Shown: positions 51,794-61,073, counted from the stretch's first letter. The stretch: 64,000 nucleotides of DNA from Streptomyces sp. R28 (GCF_041052385.1 NZ_CP163439.1:8793001-8857000), one strand, 5' to 3'. Numbers and translations: made by a program. Notes: a model not told the origin generated them from the sequence alone.

Positions 51794-53188
51794 GTGTCCG
51801 CTCAGTCCGTTCACCCAGTTGACGAGAAACTCCCCGCCCTGAAAATGGCGACCACCGGTCTGCAACACGTGGCCGCCATGTACGCGGGAGTCGTCGCCCC
51901 ACCCTTGATCGTCGGCGCGGCCATAGGCCTGACCGCCACCGACCTGACCTTCCTCACCGGCGCCTGTCTGTTCACCGCGGGCCTCGCCACCTTCCTGCAG
52001 ACCCTCGGCATCTGGAAGATCGGCGCCCGGCTGCCGTTCGTCAACGGCGTCACCTTCGCCGGCGTCGCCCCCATGACCGCGATCGTCGCCTCCACCGAGG
52101 ACAAGTCCGACGCCCTGCCGGTCATCTTCGGCGCGGTCATCGTCGCCGGCCTTCTCGGCTTCCTGGCGGCCCCCTTCTTCAGCAAGGCCGTCCGCTTCTT
52201 CCCACCGGTGGTGACGGGGACGGTCATCACCCTGATCGGCATCTCCCTCCTCCCGGTCGCCTTCGGCTGGGCACAGGGCCCCAACCCCGCGGCGCACGAC
52301 TACGGTTCGGTGACGAACCTGGGCCTGGCGGGCGGGACCCTGCTGATCGTCCTGCTCCTGCGCCGCTTCACCACGGGCTTCGTCAAGCAGATCGCCGTAC
52401 TGCTCGGCCTGGTCGTCGGCACACTGATCGCGATCCCGTTCGGCGTCACGGACTTCGGGCCGGTGGCGGACGCGGACGTCATCGGCTTCCCGACGCCGTT
52501 CCACTTCGGCGCCCCGCAGTTCCAGCTCGCCGCGATCATCTCGCTGTGCGTGGTCATGGTGGTCTCGATGACCGAATCGACGGCCGACATGCTGGCGCTC
52601 GGCGAGATCGTCGAGCGCCCGGCCGACGAGAAGACCATCGCGGCCGGACTGCGCGCCGACACCCTCGGCTCCGCGATCAGCCCCCTCTTCAACGGCTTCA
52701 TGTGCAGCGCCTTCGCGCAGAACATCGGCCTGGTGGCGATGACGAAGATCCGCAGCCGGTACGTCGTCGCCGTCGGCGGCGGCTTCCTCGTCATGATGGG
52801 CCTGTGCCCGACGGCGGCCTCGCTCATCGCGGTCGTACCGCGCCCGGTGCTCGGCGGCGCGGGCGTGGTCCTCTTCGGCTCGGTGGCCGCGAGCGGCATC
52901 CAGACCCTCGTCCGGGCGGGCCTGGACAAGGACAACAACGTGCTGATCGTCGCCGTCTCGCTGGCCGTCGGCATCGTCCCCATCAGCGCGCCGGACTTCT
53001 ACCACGCCTTCCCGGAGACGGTGAGGATCGTGCTCGACTCGGGCATCTCGACGGGCTGTGTGGCGGCGGTGGCACTGAACCTCGTCTTCAACCACCTCGG
53101 CCGGGGCCGCGACGCCCAGGACGTCACCCACCCCATGGAGGCGGGTGAGGAGATCACCGGGGCGACCCGGGCCCCGGCCACCCCATGA
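51794..53188 (+). CDS. NCS2-family nucleobase:cation symporter
   Basis: A 464-residue membrane carrier with about 14 helices. The family signature region is GFMCSAFAQNIGLVAMTKIR SR-type, with the preceding TESTADMLALGEI segment giving the substrate acid. Members import xanthine, urate or uracil with protons. The GTG at 51794 has GGAGGAGAG seven bases upstream, and longer in-frame codons lie in the hairpin region. Its place at the end of the purine-degradation genes supports purine (xanthine or urate) uptake. Confidence 0.9.
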   Translation: MSAQSVHPVDEKLPALKMATTGLQHVAAMYAGVVAPPLIVGAAIGLTATDLTFLTGACLFTAGLATFLQTLGIWKIGARLPFVNGVTFAGVAPMTAIVASTEDKSDALPVIFGAVIVAGLLGFLAAPFFSKAVRFFPPVVTGTVITLIGISLLPVAFGWAQGPNPAAHDYGSVTNLGLAGGTLLIVLLLRRFTTGFVKQIAVLLGLVVGTLIAIPFGVTDFGPVADADVIGFPTPFHFGAPQFQLAAIISLCVVMVVSMTESTADMLALGEIVERPADEKTIAAGLRADTLGSAISPLFNGFMCSAFAQNIGLVAMTKIRSRYVVAVGGGFLVMMGLCPTAASLIAVVPRPVLGGAGVVLFGSVAASGIQTLVRAGLDKDNNVLIVAVSLAVGIVPISAPDFYHAFPETVRIVLDSGISTGCVAAVALNLVFNHLGRGRDAQDVTHPMEAGEEITGATRAPATP

Positions 53189-53776
53189 GGTTGGCGAACA
53201 GCTCCGCCTGCTCGATGGCGTAGTCCCGCGCGATGGGGGTCCCCCCGGGCTCGAGCGAAGTCGAGAGCTTGGGGGAGCGTGTGATGGTGCTTCGACAGCA
53301 GCTCGCGCGGCATTGTGCCCTTGGCCACGGCCCGTAGCGGCAGCCCGGCCTTGGTGGCGTACAGCGTCTTCATGTCCAGGCAGCCCGAGTGGCCGAAGGG
53401 GCTCGCGCCGGTGAAGCGGATCAAGTACCAGTACAGGAACGTCCAGTCCTACGACGCCGGGTAGCCGCACATCACCGGCTGCGCGTCGCCGCCGACCTCG
53501 CGCACCCGGCGCGTGAACTGCGCGAGGGCCAGGGCGGGGTCGAGGCCCTCCTTCCCAGGCGCTCGCGGTCGAGCCCGCTGACGGCCGGCGCCTCGGGCAC
53601 GAACTCCTCGCTGATCGGGCGGAGTTCCCGGTAGAAAGGTGCTGCTCGGGGTCGGCCGCCGTGAATCCGTCGGCGTCCTGGATCCCGGCGACCGCCGCGC
53701 CGAGGCTCCGCATCGAGTGCGGACCCGGGACCGGGCCGTCGGCCTCGATGTCGACGGAGATCGGGACTTCCCGCAT
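53154..53776 (-). pseudogene. Decayed 3'-5' exonuclease-like gene
   Basis: Read on the minus strand, MREVPISVDIEADGPVPGPH and SMRSLGAAVAGIQDADGFTA give an exonuclease start with the DxE motif (DIEADG). After frameshifts come RFTGASPFGHSGCLDMKTLY, ATKAGLPLRAVAKGTMPREL in another frame, and the end ARDYAIEQAELFANLMGWPG in a third. Intact relatives run as one frame of about 200 residues. A short Streptomyces repeat (53235-53277) lies inside the body. The gene is therefore inactivated. Its last 35 bases overlap the permease 3' end. Confidence 0.75.
53235..53277. repeat. Short dispersed Streptomyces repeat
   Basis: From GGGGGTCCCCCC to GAGAGCTTGGGGGAG. The unit contains nested inverted repeats (GGGGG/CCCCC and CTCGA/TCGAG) and matches the style of small GC-rich repeats scattered in Streptomyces chromosomes. 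It interrupts the exonuclease pseudogene. Confidence 0.6.
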
Positions 53777-53853
53777 CCGAATTCCGCTTAGGCTTCTGCC
53801 TCGGTCAACTCATGGTTGACCCGGGGTTCAGGGGATGAGGGGGAAGCGGGCCG

Positions 53854-55512
53854 ATGAACAACGCGACCGAGGTGTTCCAGCCACTGAAGACGGACGATCC
53901 GCCCGTCGTGGCCGGCTACCGCCTCGCCGCCCGGCTCGGTGCGGGTGGCATGGGCCGGGTCTATCTGTCGCACACGCAGGGCGGCCGGCCCGTGGCGATC
54001 AAGGTGGTGCGGCCGGAGCTGGCCGACGACCCGGACTTCAGGCGCCGGTTCCGCCGCGAGGTGGAGGCGGCCCGGCGGGTCCGGGGTGCGTACACCGCCG
54101 AGCTGATCGACGCCGACGCGGACGGCGTACCGCCCTGGCTGGCCACGCTGTACGTGCCCGGCCCGTCCCTGGCGGAGGCGGTGGCCCGGCGTGGTCCGCT
54201 GCCGGTGCCCGCGGTGCTGTGGCTGGCGGCGGGGGTGGCCGAGGCACTGCAGGCCATCCACGGTGCGGGCATCGTGCACCGGGACCTGAAGCCGTCGAAT
54301 GTGCTGCTGGCCGCCGACGGGCCGCGCGTGATCGACTTCGGCATCTCGCTGGCCGCGGACGCCACGTCGCACACGGCGACCGGCTTCGCCGTCGGCACAC
54401 CGCAGTTCATGGCCCCCGAGCAGGCGACCGCGGATGAGGTCACGGAGGCCACCGACGTCTTCGCGCTCGGCCAGACGGCGGCGTTCGCGGCACTGGGCCG
54501 GCCGCTGTACGGGGACGGTCCCGCGGCCACCGTGCTCTACCGGATCGTGCACCAGGAACCCGATCTGTCCCCGCTGCCCGAGCAGCTCCGCCGGCTGATC
54601 GCCCGGTGCCTGGTCACCGATCCGGAGCAGCGGGCCACACTGGCGGAGGTCGTGGAGTGGTGCCGGCAGGCATTGGGCACGGATGCCGACGCGGGCGCCG
54701 GCCCGGCCGTATGGCGGGAGGTCATGGGGCCGGAGGTGACGGTTCCGTCCCCGGTGCCCTCGTCGCTGCCGTCGCCGGTTCCCGACCCCACCCGGGTGCT
54801 CCACTCGGTGCCGCTGGTCGTCACGGGGCCGCAGCAGCAGTCGACGGTGCCGGACGCACGGCGGACGCGCGGAAGGCGTACCGCGCTGTTCACGACCGCG
54901 GCCGTGGCGGCGGGGGCGCTGGTGCTGTCGGGTTTCGCGTGGATGGTCTCGGACGCGGGGGACAGGTTCCGTGACTGGGTCGCGGGTGCACCGTCGACGT
55001 CCGGCCCGCAGGAGTCCGAAGGGTCGTCGACGCCGGACTCGTCGGCGGCGTCGCCCTCGGCATCCGGGCACGGGGCGGGGGCAGGTGACGGGACGCCGGC
55101 CGCGGCACAGCCTTCCCCGACCGTGTCCACGTCACCGCAAGCCACCCCGTACCCCCTCGTCTGGCTGGACGGGAAGAGCTCGGTGAGCTTCAAGGACCCG
55201 GAAGACATGCGCAAGGACCGCAAGGGCGACATCCGCCTCGTGTGCGGGCAGACTTGCGCGCTGGAGAGCGACACCAGCGAGTTCGCCCTGCTGTACACGA
55301 AGCCCGGGGCCACCCTCGACTCGTGTCGTATCGCCCTCTCCGACCCCGAAGGCCGGCGCCTTCCGCTGGCCGCGACGGCGAACGGCAGCGAGATCTGTAT
55401 CAAGCACTCCTCCGGGGACATCGCGCTGTTCGTGATCCAGACGCAATCGACCGCGCTGCCCAAGATCGCCTTCGTGACCGCGAACATGACGATCTGGCGG
55501 GAGGCGGCCTAG
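53854..55512 (+). CDS. Membrane Ser/Thr protein kinase (PASTA-less, with extracellular sensor)
   Basis: A 552-residue kinase. The catalytic domain spans about 22-275: glycine loop LGAGGMGRVY (29-37), Lys50 in VAIKVV, catalytic HRDLKPSN (Asp144), DFG (161) and the GTPQFMAPEQ activation end. A juxtamembrane region rich in Pro leads to one transmembrane helix (about 343-364). The outer part has a Ser/Gly/Ala linker and a small domain with four cysteines (LVCGQTC, DSCRI, SEICI), probably two disulfides. It may sense an outside signal. No substrate gene is next to it. Confidence 0.9.
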   Translation: MNNATEVFQPLKTDDPPVVAGYRLAARLGAGGMGRVYLSHTQGGRPVAIKVVRPELADDPDFRRRFRREVEAARRVRGAYTAELIDADADGVPPWLATLYVPGPSLAEAVARRGPLPVPAVLWLAAGVAEALQAIHGAGIVHRDLKPSNVLLAADGPRVIDFGISLAADATSHTATGFAVGTPQFMAPEQATADEVTEATDVFALGQTAAFAALGRPLYGDGPAATVLYRIVHQEPDLSPLPEQLRRLIARCLVTDPEQRATLAEVVEWCRQALGTDADAGAGPAVWREVMGPEVTVPSPVPSSLPSPVPDPTRVLHSVPLVVTGPQQQSTVPDARRTRGRRTALFTTAAVAAGALVLSGFAWMVSDAGDRFRDWVAGAPSTSGPQESEGSSTPDSSAASPSASGHGAGAGDGTPAAAQPSPTVSTSPQATPYPLVWLDGKSSVSFKDPEDMRKDRKGDIRLVCGQTCALESDTSEFALLYTKPGATLDSCRIALSDPEGRRLPLAATANGSEICIKHSSGDIALFVIQTQSTALPKIAFVTANMTIWREAA

Positions 55513-55525
55513 AAGTCGTCGTACG

Positions 55526-56323
55526 TCAACGGCGGGCGGCGGCCTGGCACGGCTGGGCGTCGGGAAGGCGGCCGCTGAAGTACGAGCGGGGTGGCACGCC
55601 CATCAGGGTGCGGAAGTCGGACGTCATGTGGGACTGGTCGTAGTAGCCGGAGGCGACGGCGAGCTGTGCCCAGGGGACGTCGTCGGCCCGGGCCAGTACC
55701 GCGTGCACCCGGTCGATACGGGCGTAGTGCTTGGGGGAGAGACCGACGCCCTCGGCGAAGAGGTTGCGCAACTGCCGCTCGCTGACGGCGAGTTCGCGCG
55801 CCACGTCCCGCACCTGCCCGGGCAGGTGGCCGATCCGCATCGACAGCGCGTCGGCACCGGCCCGCAACAGCTCGGTGCGGGAGCGGTCCGCGACGGCGGA
55901 CAGCCGGTCCGGGAGCGCCTCCGCCAGATGCGGGACCACCTGCTCCGGCGCCATGTCCCGCAGCTCGCGGGCCAGTCGGCGGGCGGGTGCGGCGGGCAGC
56001 TCGTCCAGCGGCAGCGCGTGGCCCACGAGATCGACCGCCGGGACGCCGAGCAGGGGACGGGTCGTACCGGGCGCCAGTCGCAGTTCGAGGCAGGCGGCGA
56101 ACCGCTTGCCCCGGTGGTACGAGGCGCGGGTGCGAGGGCCGACGACCAGGGTGCTGCGGCGACCGTCCGCCCCGACCCGGAAGACCACCTTCGTGGTGGC
56201 GTCCGGGAGTTGGACGTACGGCTGTGCCGGTTCGTCGTCCACCGACACGGACCCGATGTCCGCGACCCACGGGCGCAGCGCCTCGGGGGTCGGCAGGACC
56301 TGTCGGTACACGGCGTTCGTCAC
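55526..56323 (-). CDS. AraC-type helix-turn-helix regulator
   Basis: A 265-residue regulator from a GTG at 56323. The C-terminus holds the AraC DNA-binding domain (GQVRDVARELAVSERQLRNL and WAQLAVASGYYDQSHMTSDF, then RTLMGVPPRSYFSGR). The N-terminal 150 residues (RPWVADIGSVSVDDEPAQPY, VQLPDATTKVVFRV) form a beta-rich sensor of the DUF6597 kind. It is divergent from the NAD(P)-binding oxidoreductase gene at 56420, 97 bases away, so control of that gene is likely. Confidence 0.87.
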   Translation of the reverse strand: MTNAVYRQVLPTPEALRPWVADIGSVSVDDEPAQPYVQLPDATTKVVFRVGADGRRSTLVVGPRTRASYHRGKRFAACLELRLAPGTTRPLLGVPAVDLVGHALPLDELPAAPARRLARELRDMAPEQVVPHLAEALPDRLSAVADRSRTELLRAGADALSMRIGHLPGQVRDVARELAVSERQLRNLFAEGVGLSPKHYARIDRVHAVLARADDVPWAQLAVASGYYDQSHMTSDFRTLMGVPPRSYFSGRLPDAQPCQAAARR

Positions 56324-56419
56324 CCGCCCACCGTACGTCCGGCACACGGTCGTCCGGGCCCGTGAACCGTGCCGGATTTTCCAAGATTCTGACGCAGTCC
56401 GCCGCCCACTGTGGTGGAC

Positions 56420-57268
56420 ATGATCCTCGTAACGGGTGCCACCGGCACCATCGGCAGTGAAGTGGTACGACAGCTGGCGGCGCGCGGCGAGAAGGTGCGC
56501 GCCCTGACCCGGGATCCGGCGGCGGCCCGGGTGCCCTCGGGTGTGGAGACCGCGCCCGGCCACCACCGTGACCGGGCCTCGGTCGAGGAGGCGATGGCGG
56601 GCGCGGACGCCGCCTTCCTGGTCGGCGTGTTCGGCCCGGACGACGCCGAGCACGACCGGGGCCTGGTCGAGGCGGCGCGGGCGGCCGGTGTCCGGCGGAT
56701 CGTGAAGCTCTCCTCGATCGGGACCGGGGACCCCCGGCTGGGCGGATTCGGCACCTGGCACCTGCCCGGCGAGGAGGCCGTCCGGGCGAGCGGCCTGGAG
56801 TGGACCGTCCTGCGCCCCTCCTCCTTCGCGTCCAACACGCTGGCCTGGGCCCAGGCCGTCCGGGACGGCACCCCGGCGCCCAACCTGATGAGCGACGGCG
56901 AGCAGGGCGTCGTCGACCCGCGAGACGTGTCCGAGGCCGCCGTGACGGCGCTGCTCGATCCACGCCACACGGGGCGCACCTACACCCTGACCGGCCCCGA
57001 GACCATCAGCGCCGGCGACCAGGCCGTGGTCCTCAAAGAGATCCTGGGCCGCCCGGTGGAACTTCTCCAGCTGACTGGGTCCCAGCGCCGCGAACAGCTG
57101 CTCGGCGCGGGCCTCGGCGCCGCCTACGCGGACAGCCTGATGGCGGGCGCCCGCTTCATCGAAGCGGGCGGCAACGCCGTCGTCACCGAGGACCTGCCCC
57201 AGCTGTTGGGGCGACCGGCGCGGACATACCGGGAGTGGGCGCGGGACAACCAGGAGCTGTTCGCCTGA
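56420..57268 (+). CDS. NmrA-like NAD(P)-binding oxidoreductase
   Basis: A 282-residue Rossmann protein. MILVTGATGTIGSEVVRQLA carries the GxxGxxG motif of atypical short-chain dehydrogenases, and the body (GADAAFLVGVFGPDDAEHDR, IVKLSSIGTGDPRLGGFGTW, WTVLRPSSFASNTLAWAQAV) matches NmrA/QOR2-like enzymes, some of which reduce quinones with NADPH. A GTG at 56411 is another possible start. It is divergent from the AraC-type regulator. Confidence 0.85.
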   Translation: MILVTGATGTIGSEVVRQLAARGEKVRALTRDPAAARVPSGVETAPGHHRDRASVEEAMAGADAAFLVGVFGPDDAEHDRGLVEAARAAGVRRIVKLSSIGTGDPRLGGFGTWHLPGEEAVRASGLEWTVLRPSSFASNTLAWAQAVRDGTPAPNLMSDGEQGVVDPRDVSEAAVTALLDPRHTGRTYTLTGPETISAGDQAVVLKEILGRPVELLQLTGSQRREQLLGAGLGAAYADSLMAGARFIEAGGNAVVTEDLPQLLGRPARTYREWARDNQELFA

Positions 57269-57320
57269 GGCCCAAAGTGCTGTTCGCCTGAGGCCTGACG
57301 AGCCCGACGGGGCGGCGGGG

Positions 57321-57353
57321 TGGGGCGGCGGGGCGCCCGGCCCCGCCGCCCCA
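57321..57353. terminator. Bidirectional GC-rich terminator
   Basis: TGGGGCGGCGGGG (57321-57333) pairs with CCCCGCCGCCCCA (57341-57353), between convergent oxidoreductase and drug-exporter genes. Confidence 0.75.
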
Positions 57354-57375
57354 CCGCGTCCGGATGCCCCCAGGA

Positions 57376-58812
57376 TCACGCGCGCCGTTCCCGCAGCACC
57401 GCCGCCGCCAGCACCAGCGCCCCCGCCGCGATCACCGTCGCCACCCGGAACGCCAGCTGATAGCCCTCCGCCGTGGCCGCGACCAGCTCCGTGCCCCGGT
57501 CCAGCAGGCCGTCGGTGTGGCTCGCCGCGAGCACCGACAACACCGCCAGCCCCAGCGAACCCCCCACCACCTGCGTGGTGTTGAAGAGCCCGGACGCCAG
57601 TCCCGCGTCCTCCTCGCGGGCCCCCGACATGGCGAGCCCGGTCAGTGCGGGCATCGCGGCGGCGAAGCCGGTGGCAAGCAGGAGCAGGGACGGAAGTACG
57701 TCCCCGACGTACGAGCCGTCGACCGGAGCACGGCTCAGCAGCGCCATGCCCGCGACGATGAGCACCAGCCCGGCCAGCAGCACCCGGTACGCACCGAACC
57801 GGCCGACGGTACGGGCCGACAGGCCCAGCATCAGTACCCCGATCGCGATCGGCGCCGGCAGGAACGCCGTTCCGGTGAGCAACTCGCCGTAGCCCAGGAC
57901 GCGTTGGAGGTAGAGCGCGCCGATGAACTGGAAGCCGTACATCGTCGCGATCATCAGGATCTGCACGGCGTTCGCACCGCTCAGCAGCCGGGAACCGAAC
58001 AGCCGCAGCCGCAGCAGCGGGCGCGCGGCCCGCGCCTGGCGGAGCGTGAACGTCACGAGCAGGGCGAGGGAGAGGGCGGCCAGCAGCAGGGTGGCGGTGA
58101 GGTCGCGGTCGCCGGCGCCGACGATGACGTACACCGTGAGCATCAGCGCGCCGGTGACCAGAGTCGCGCCCGGGTAGTCGGCGCCCTTGCCGAGCCCGGC
58201 GCCGCGGTCCGGCTCCAGCACCCGGACGGCCGCGAGCAGGGCCACGACCCCGATCGGCAGGTTGATCAGGAAGATCCAGTGCCAGTTCAGGGCCTCGGTC
58301 AGCGCCCCGCCGAGAAACGTGCCGAGCGCTCCGCCCGCCGCGCCGACCGCGCTGAACACCGCGATGGCGCGGGCCTGTTCCCGCGGCTCGGGGAAGAGCC
58401 CGACCAGCATGCCGAGCACCACGGCGGAGGTCATCGCCCCGCCCACGCCCTGCAGGGCACGCGCCGCGACGAGCATGTCCTGGCCGGTCGCCACCCCGCA
58501 CAGCACGGAGGCCGCGGTGAACACGGCGAGCCCCGCCGTGAACATCCGCTTGCGGCCGATCAGGTCGCCGAGCCGGCCGACGAGGAGGAGCAGTCCGCCG
58601 AAGGGGATCAGATAGGCGTTGACGACCCAGGCGAGGCCCGGCCCCGAGAAGCCGAGGTCGCTCTGGATGGCCGGCATGGCGACCGTGACGATGTTGCCGT
58701 CCAGGATCGTCATCAGCGTTCCCGCGCACAGGACGACGAGGGACGCCCAGCGGGAGTACGTGCGCTGCGTTCGGTGCGGTGTCCGCGTCGGGGACTCGAC
58801 GATGGCCGTCAT
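57376..58812 (-). CDS. MFS drug exporter, DHA2 (14-helix) type
   Basis: A 478-residue transporter with about 14 hydrophobic helices. Motif A is GGLLLLVGRLGDLIGRKRMF, the antiporter motif C region is FSAVGAAGGALGTFLGGALT, and the first helix has TILDGNIVTVAMPAIQSDLG, the DHA2 motif D1. Such proteins expel drugs and dyes using proton exchange, as EmrB/QacA. It is divergent from an HxlR regulator 92 bases away, a typical drug-sensing pair. The ATG at 58812 gives MTAIVESPTRTPH. Confidence 0.9.
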   Translation of the reverse strand: MTAIVESPTRTPHRTQRTYSRWASLVVLCAGTLMTILDGNIVTVAMPAIQSDLGFSGPGLAWVVNAYLIPFGGLLLLVGRLGDLIGRKRMFTAGLAVFTAASVLCGVATGQDMLVAARALQGVGGAMTSAVVLGMLVGLFPEPREQARAIAVFSAVGAAGGALGTFLGGALTEALNWHWIFLINLPIGVVALLAAVRVLEPDRGAGLGKGADYPGATLVTGALMLTVYVIVGAGDRDLTATLLLAALSLALLVTFTLRQARAARPLLRLRLFGSRLLSGANAVQILMIATMYGFQFIGALYLQRVLGYGELLTGTAFLPAPIAIGVLMLGLSARTVGRFGAYRVLLAGLVLIVAGMALLSRAPVDGSYVGDVLPSLLLLATGFAAAMPALTGLAMSGAREEDAGLASGLFNTTQVVGGSLGLAVLSVLAASHTDGLLDRGTELVAATAEGYQLAFRVATVIAAGALVLAAAVLRERRA

Positions 58813-58904
58813 GGCGGCGGTGCCTCCGGGTTCTCCAATGGTGCACGACTTGTAACGGGGAACATCGTGGGTGACCATGGAGGTAGGCGTAAGGAGGCAG
58901 TTCA

Positions 58905-59300
58905 ATGTCCCAGAGGAACACCGGTGTTACCGTCCAGACAGTGAACGCGCACGCGTGCCCCGTCCGGGAGGTTCTTGACAGGGTCTCCGGCAAATGGAGC
59001 GTCCAGATCCTCGTCGCGGCCGCCCAGGGACCCATCCGCTTCACGGAGCTGGAGCGCAGCATCGAGGGCATCAGCCGCCGGATGCTGACCCTGACGCTGC
59101 GCAACCTGGAGCGCGACGGCCTCGTCACCCGCACGGTCCATGCCACGGTGCCGCCGAAGGTGGAGTACGAATTGACGCCGGTGGCCCGGGAGTTGCACGA
59201 GACCCTGCAGCGGCTGAGCGACTGGGCCGAGCGGAACAGGGTCTACGTCGCCGAATCGCGCGCGGCCTACGACGAGGAGCACGAGCCGGAGTTGGTCTGA
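58905..59300 (+). CDS. HxlR-family regulator
   Basis: A 131-residue winged-helix regulator with the family core CPVREVLDRVSGKWSVQILV, FTELERSIEGISRRMLTLTL and NLERDGLVTRTVHATVPPKV, then ELTPVARELHETLQRLSDWA. HxlR proteins act as dimers responding to aldehydes or reactive electrophiles through conserved cysteines; here one Cys near the N-terminus (NAHACPV) fits. It faces the drug exporter and likely represses it. Confidence 0.9.
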   Translation: MSQRNTGVTVQTVNAHACPVREVLDRVSGKWSVQILVAAAQGPIRFTELERSIEGISRRMLTLTLRNLERDGLVTRTVHATVPPKVEYELTPVARELHETLQRLSDWAERNRVYVAESRAAYDEEHEPELV

Positions 59301-59723
59301 CTAGAGACCGAACAGGCTCGGGTCCGTGGCCAGTTCCTTGAAGTAGTCCTGCGGATCGGCCACCATCCTGCGCTCCTTGAGGTCCAGCAGGCCACCGACC
59401 GCCGTGAGTTCGGCCGCCACCGTGCCGTCCGCCTTGCGGATGGTCTGCTGGATACGGAACGTCTTGCCGCCCGACCACTCGAAGGCACACGTCACGTCGA
59501 CCTCGTCACCGGCGACGAGTTCCCGCTTGTAGCGGATGGTCGTCTCCAGGGCGACGGGGCCCACCCCCTTGCTCACGAGGCCCGTCTGGCTGATGCCCGC
59601 GGCTTGCAGCAACGACCAGCGAGCGTGCTCCGCGTAGTTGATGTAGACGCTCTGGTTGACGTGCCCTTGCACATCCGTCTCGTAGCCGCGGACGGTGACC
59701 CGGACGGAAAACGGCTCGCTCAC
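59301..59723 (-). CDS. Acyl-CoA thioesterase, 4HBT family
   Basis: A 140-residue hot-dog-fold protein. RGYETDVQGHVNQSVYINYA holds the catalytic Asp of the 4-hydroxybenzoyl-CoA thioesterase group, and the core helix follows with EHARWSLLQAAGI. Such proteins cleave CoA thioesters of short or aromatic acyl groups. Its stop abuts the HxlR stop with no base between, so the two genes are convergent. Substrate unknown. Confidence 0.87.
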   Translation of the reverse strand: MSEPFSVRVTVRGYETDVQGHVNQSVYINYAEHARWSLLQAAGISQTGLVSKGVGPVALETTIRYKRELVAGDEVDVTCAFEWSGGKTFRIQQTIRKADGTVAAELTAVGGLLDLKERRMVADPQDYFKELATDPSLFGL

Positions 59724-59774
59724 TGCTGCCCCTTCTCATGCTCGATGCCCTGTGCACCGATCTTGGCATGCCTG

Positions 59775-60410
59775 TCATGCCCGGCGCGGGGATGCGAGCA
59801 GATAGCGCGCTCCGGTACGAGGCTCGGCGTGCTCGCCGACCTGCCACCCCGCCTTTTCCAGGGTGGCCGCGCAGGCCCGCAGCCGCGCGCCGTCCGGCTC
59901 GTGCACCGCGACGGCCTCCGGCTGCGCGGTCGCTCGCACCCGGTAGCCCTCCTCGGAGTCCCGCTCGGCCGGACGATGCCCGGCCGCCTCCAGGGCGAGC
60001 GCGGCGGCCTGCACCAGATGCGTACGCTCCCAGCCGCACGGCCGGTCCACGGCCCCGTCCCGATTGGTCATCCGGCGCAGCTCCAGCAGCCCCTGCCAGG
60101 CGCTGTGCACCTCACGCACCCGGGGCGGCCCCGCCTTCGGCGCGTCCTCCTCACCGCCGATGCGCGCGGCGAAGACACCGGTGGCCGCGGGAGCCTCCTG
60201 AGGTTCCTGCGGCGCCGTCGTCGCCTCAGCCTCCCGTATGCGATGCCCCGCCGGGGTCAGAAAGTGATCGTGCGGCGGCCGCGGGTGCCGGAAGGCGAGC
60301 CCTCGCTTCACCAGCGCCGCGAGCTGCGCCTGCGTAGCCCTGAGCCGCCCGGTCACGGGATCGGCGGCGTCGATGACACGCCGTTGCGCGGCGGTCGGCG
60401 GTCGGGTCAC
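59775..60410 (-). CDS. Conserved hypothetical protein
   Basis: A 211-residue protein from a GTG at 60410. The first 60 residues (VTRPPTAAQRRVIDAADPVT, AALVKRGLAFRHPRPPHDHF, LTPAGHRIREAE) look like a winged helix; the second half (GWERTHLVQAAALALEAAGH, EGYRVRATAQPEAVAVHEPD) is an alpha-beta unit. Streptomyces encode this protein widely, with no known role. Confidence 0.65.
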   Translation of the reverse strand: MTRPPTAAQRRVIDAADPVTGRLRATQAQLAALVKRGLAFRHPRPPHDHFLTPAGHRIREAEATTAPQEPQEAPAATGVFAARIGGEEDAPKAGPPRVREVHSAWQGLLELRRMTNRDGAVDRPCGWERTHLVQAAALALEAAGHRPAERDSEEGYRVRATAQPEAVAVHEPDGARLRACAATLEKAGWQVGEHAEPRTGARYLLASPRRA

Positions 60411-60451
60411 GGCGTGTTCCTTCCTGCGTGGGGCCTCACCCGCTTCGCAGG

Positions 60452-61070
60452 CTACGCCGGGGGTCTGACATTCCACCCGGCGATCACCGGCCGCCCGTGC
60501 TCGGTGCCGAGCCGGCACAGCGCGCCCGTGGCCAGCTGGAAGAGGGCCCCGTGCTCGGGGGCCGGCCCGAGGCGACGGGCGGTGAGCACCCGCAGGAAGT
60601 GCCCGTGGGCGATCAGCAGGACGACGCCCTCCGTGTCGGCGAGGGCGGCGTCCGCCCGGCCGAGCACCCGGTCGGCACGCTCCCCGACCTGCTCCGGGCT
60701 CTCCCCCGGGTGTGCCGGCGGTCCGGGCGCGACTCCGTCCGTGAACAGGAACCATCCGGGCCGCTCCCGCTGGATCTGCACCGTGGTGACGCCCTCGTAC
60801 CCGCCGTAGTCCCTCCCCCAGAGGGGGCACCCCCACCCGCAGGTCGGCGTCGACGCGGGCGTCCCGCACCCCGATCAGTTCCGCCGTCTCCCGCGCCCGC
60901 TGCGCCGGGCTGACGAACGCGGCCCCGATCCGATGGGACCGGATCAACGGCACCAGCCGCCGCGCCTCTTCCCGCCCGTGCTCGGTGAGCGGTACGTCCG
61001 TCGAGCCCGTGTGCCGGCCGGACCGCGACCACTCGGTCTCCCCGTGCCGGACGAGAAAGAGATCACCCAT
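60452..61070 (-). pseudogene. Histidine phosphatase gene disrupted by a short repeat
   Basis: The start, MGDLFLVRHGETEWSRSGRH, has the RHG motif of phosphoglycerate-mutase-like phosphatases, and SPAQRARETAELIGVRDARV follows. After DADLR a short insert (60812-60836) is present, then DYGGYEGVTTVQIQRERPGW continues in another frame to GWNVRPPA at 60452, including HGHFLRVLTARRLG with the second catalytic His. Removing the insert and restoring the usual EW would reunite one frame of about 200 residues. The gene is almost surely inactive in this strain. Confidence 0.8.
60812..60836. repeat. Short GC-rich repeat inserted in the phosphatase gene
   Basis: CCTCCCCCAGAGGGGGCAC followed by CCCCAC. It has nested CCCCC/GGGGG dyads and the style of the repeat at 53235-53277. 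Its length is not a multiple of three, so it shifts the frame. Confidence 0.65.
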
Positions 61071-61073
61071 GCG

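Noticed and set aside
57257..57297. Direct duplication of GCTGTTCGCCTGAGGCC around the oxidoreductase stop
   Set aside because: Likely a small slippage event with no feature depending on it; noted only.
55526..59146. A very long 1206-codon minus-strand frame
   Set aside because: It is a GC-bias shadow running antisense over the oxidoreductase gene and in another frame of the MFS gene; only its last 265 codons (AraC-type) show a real protein.
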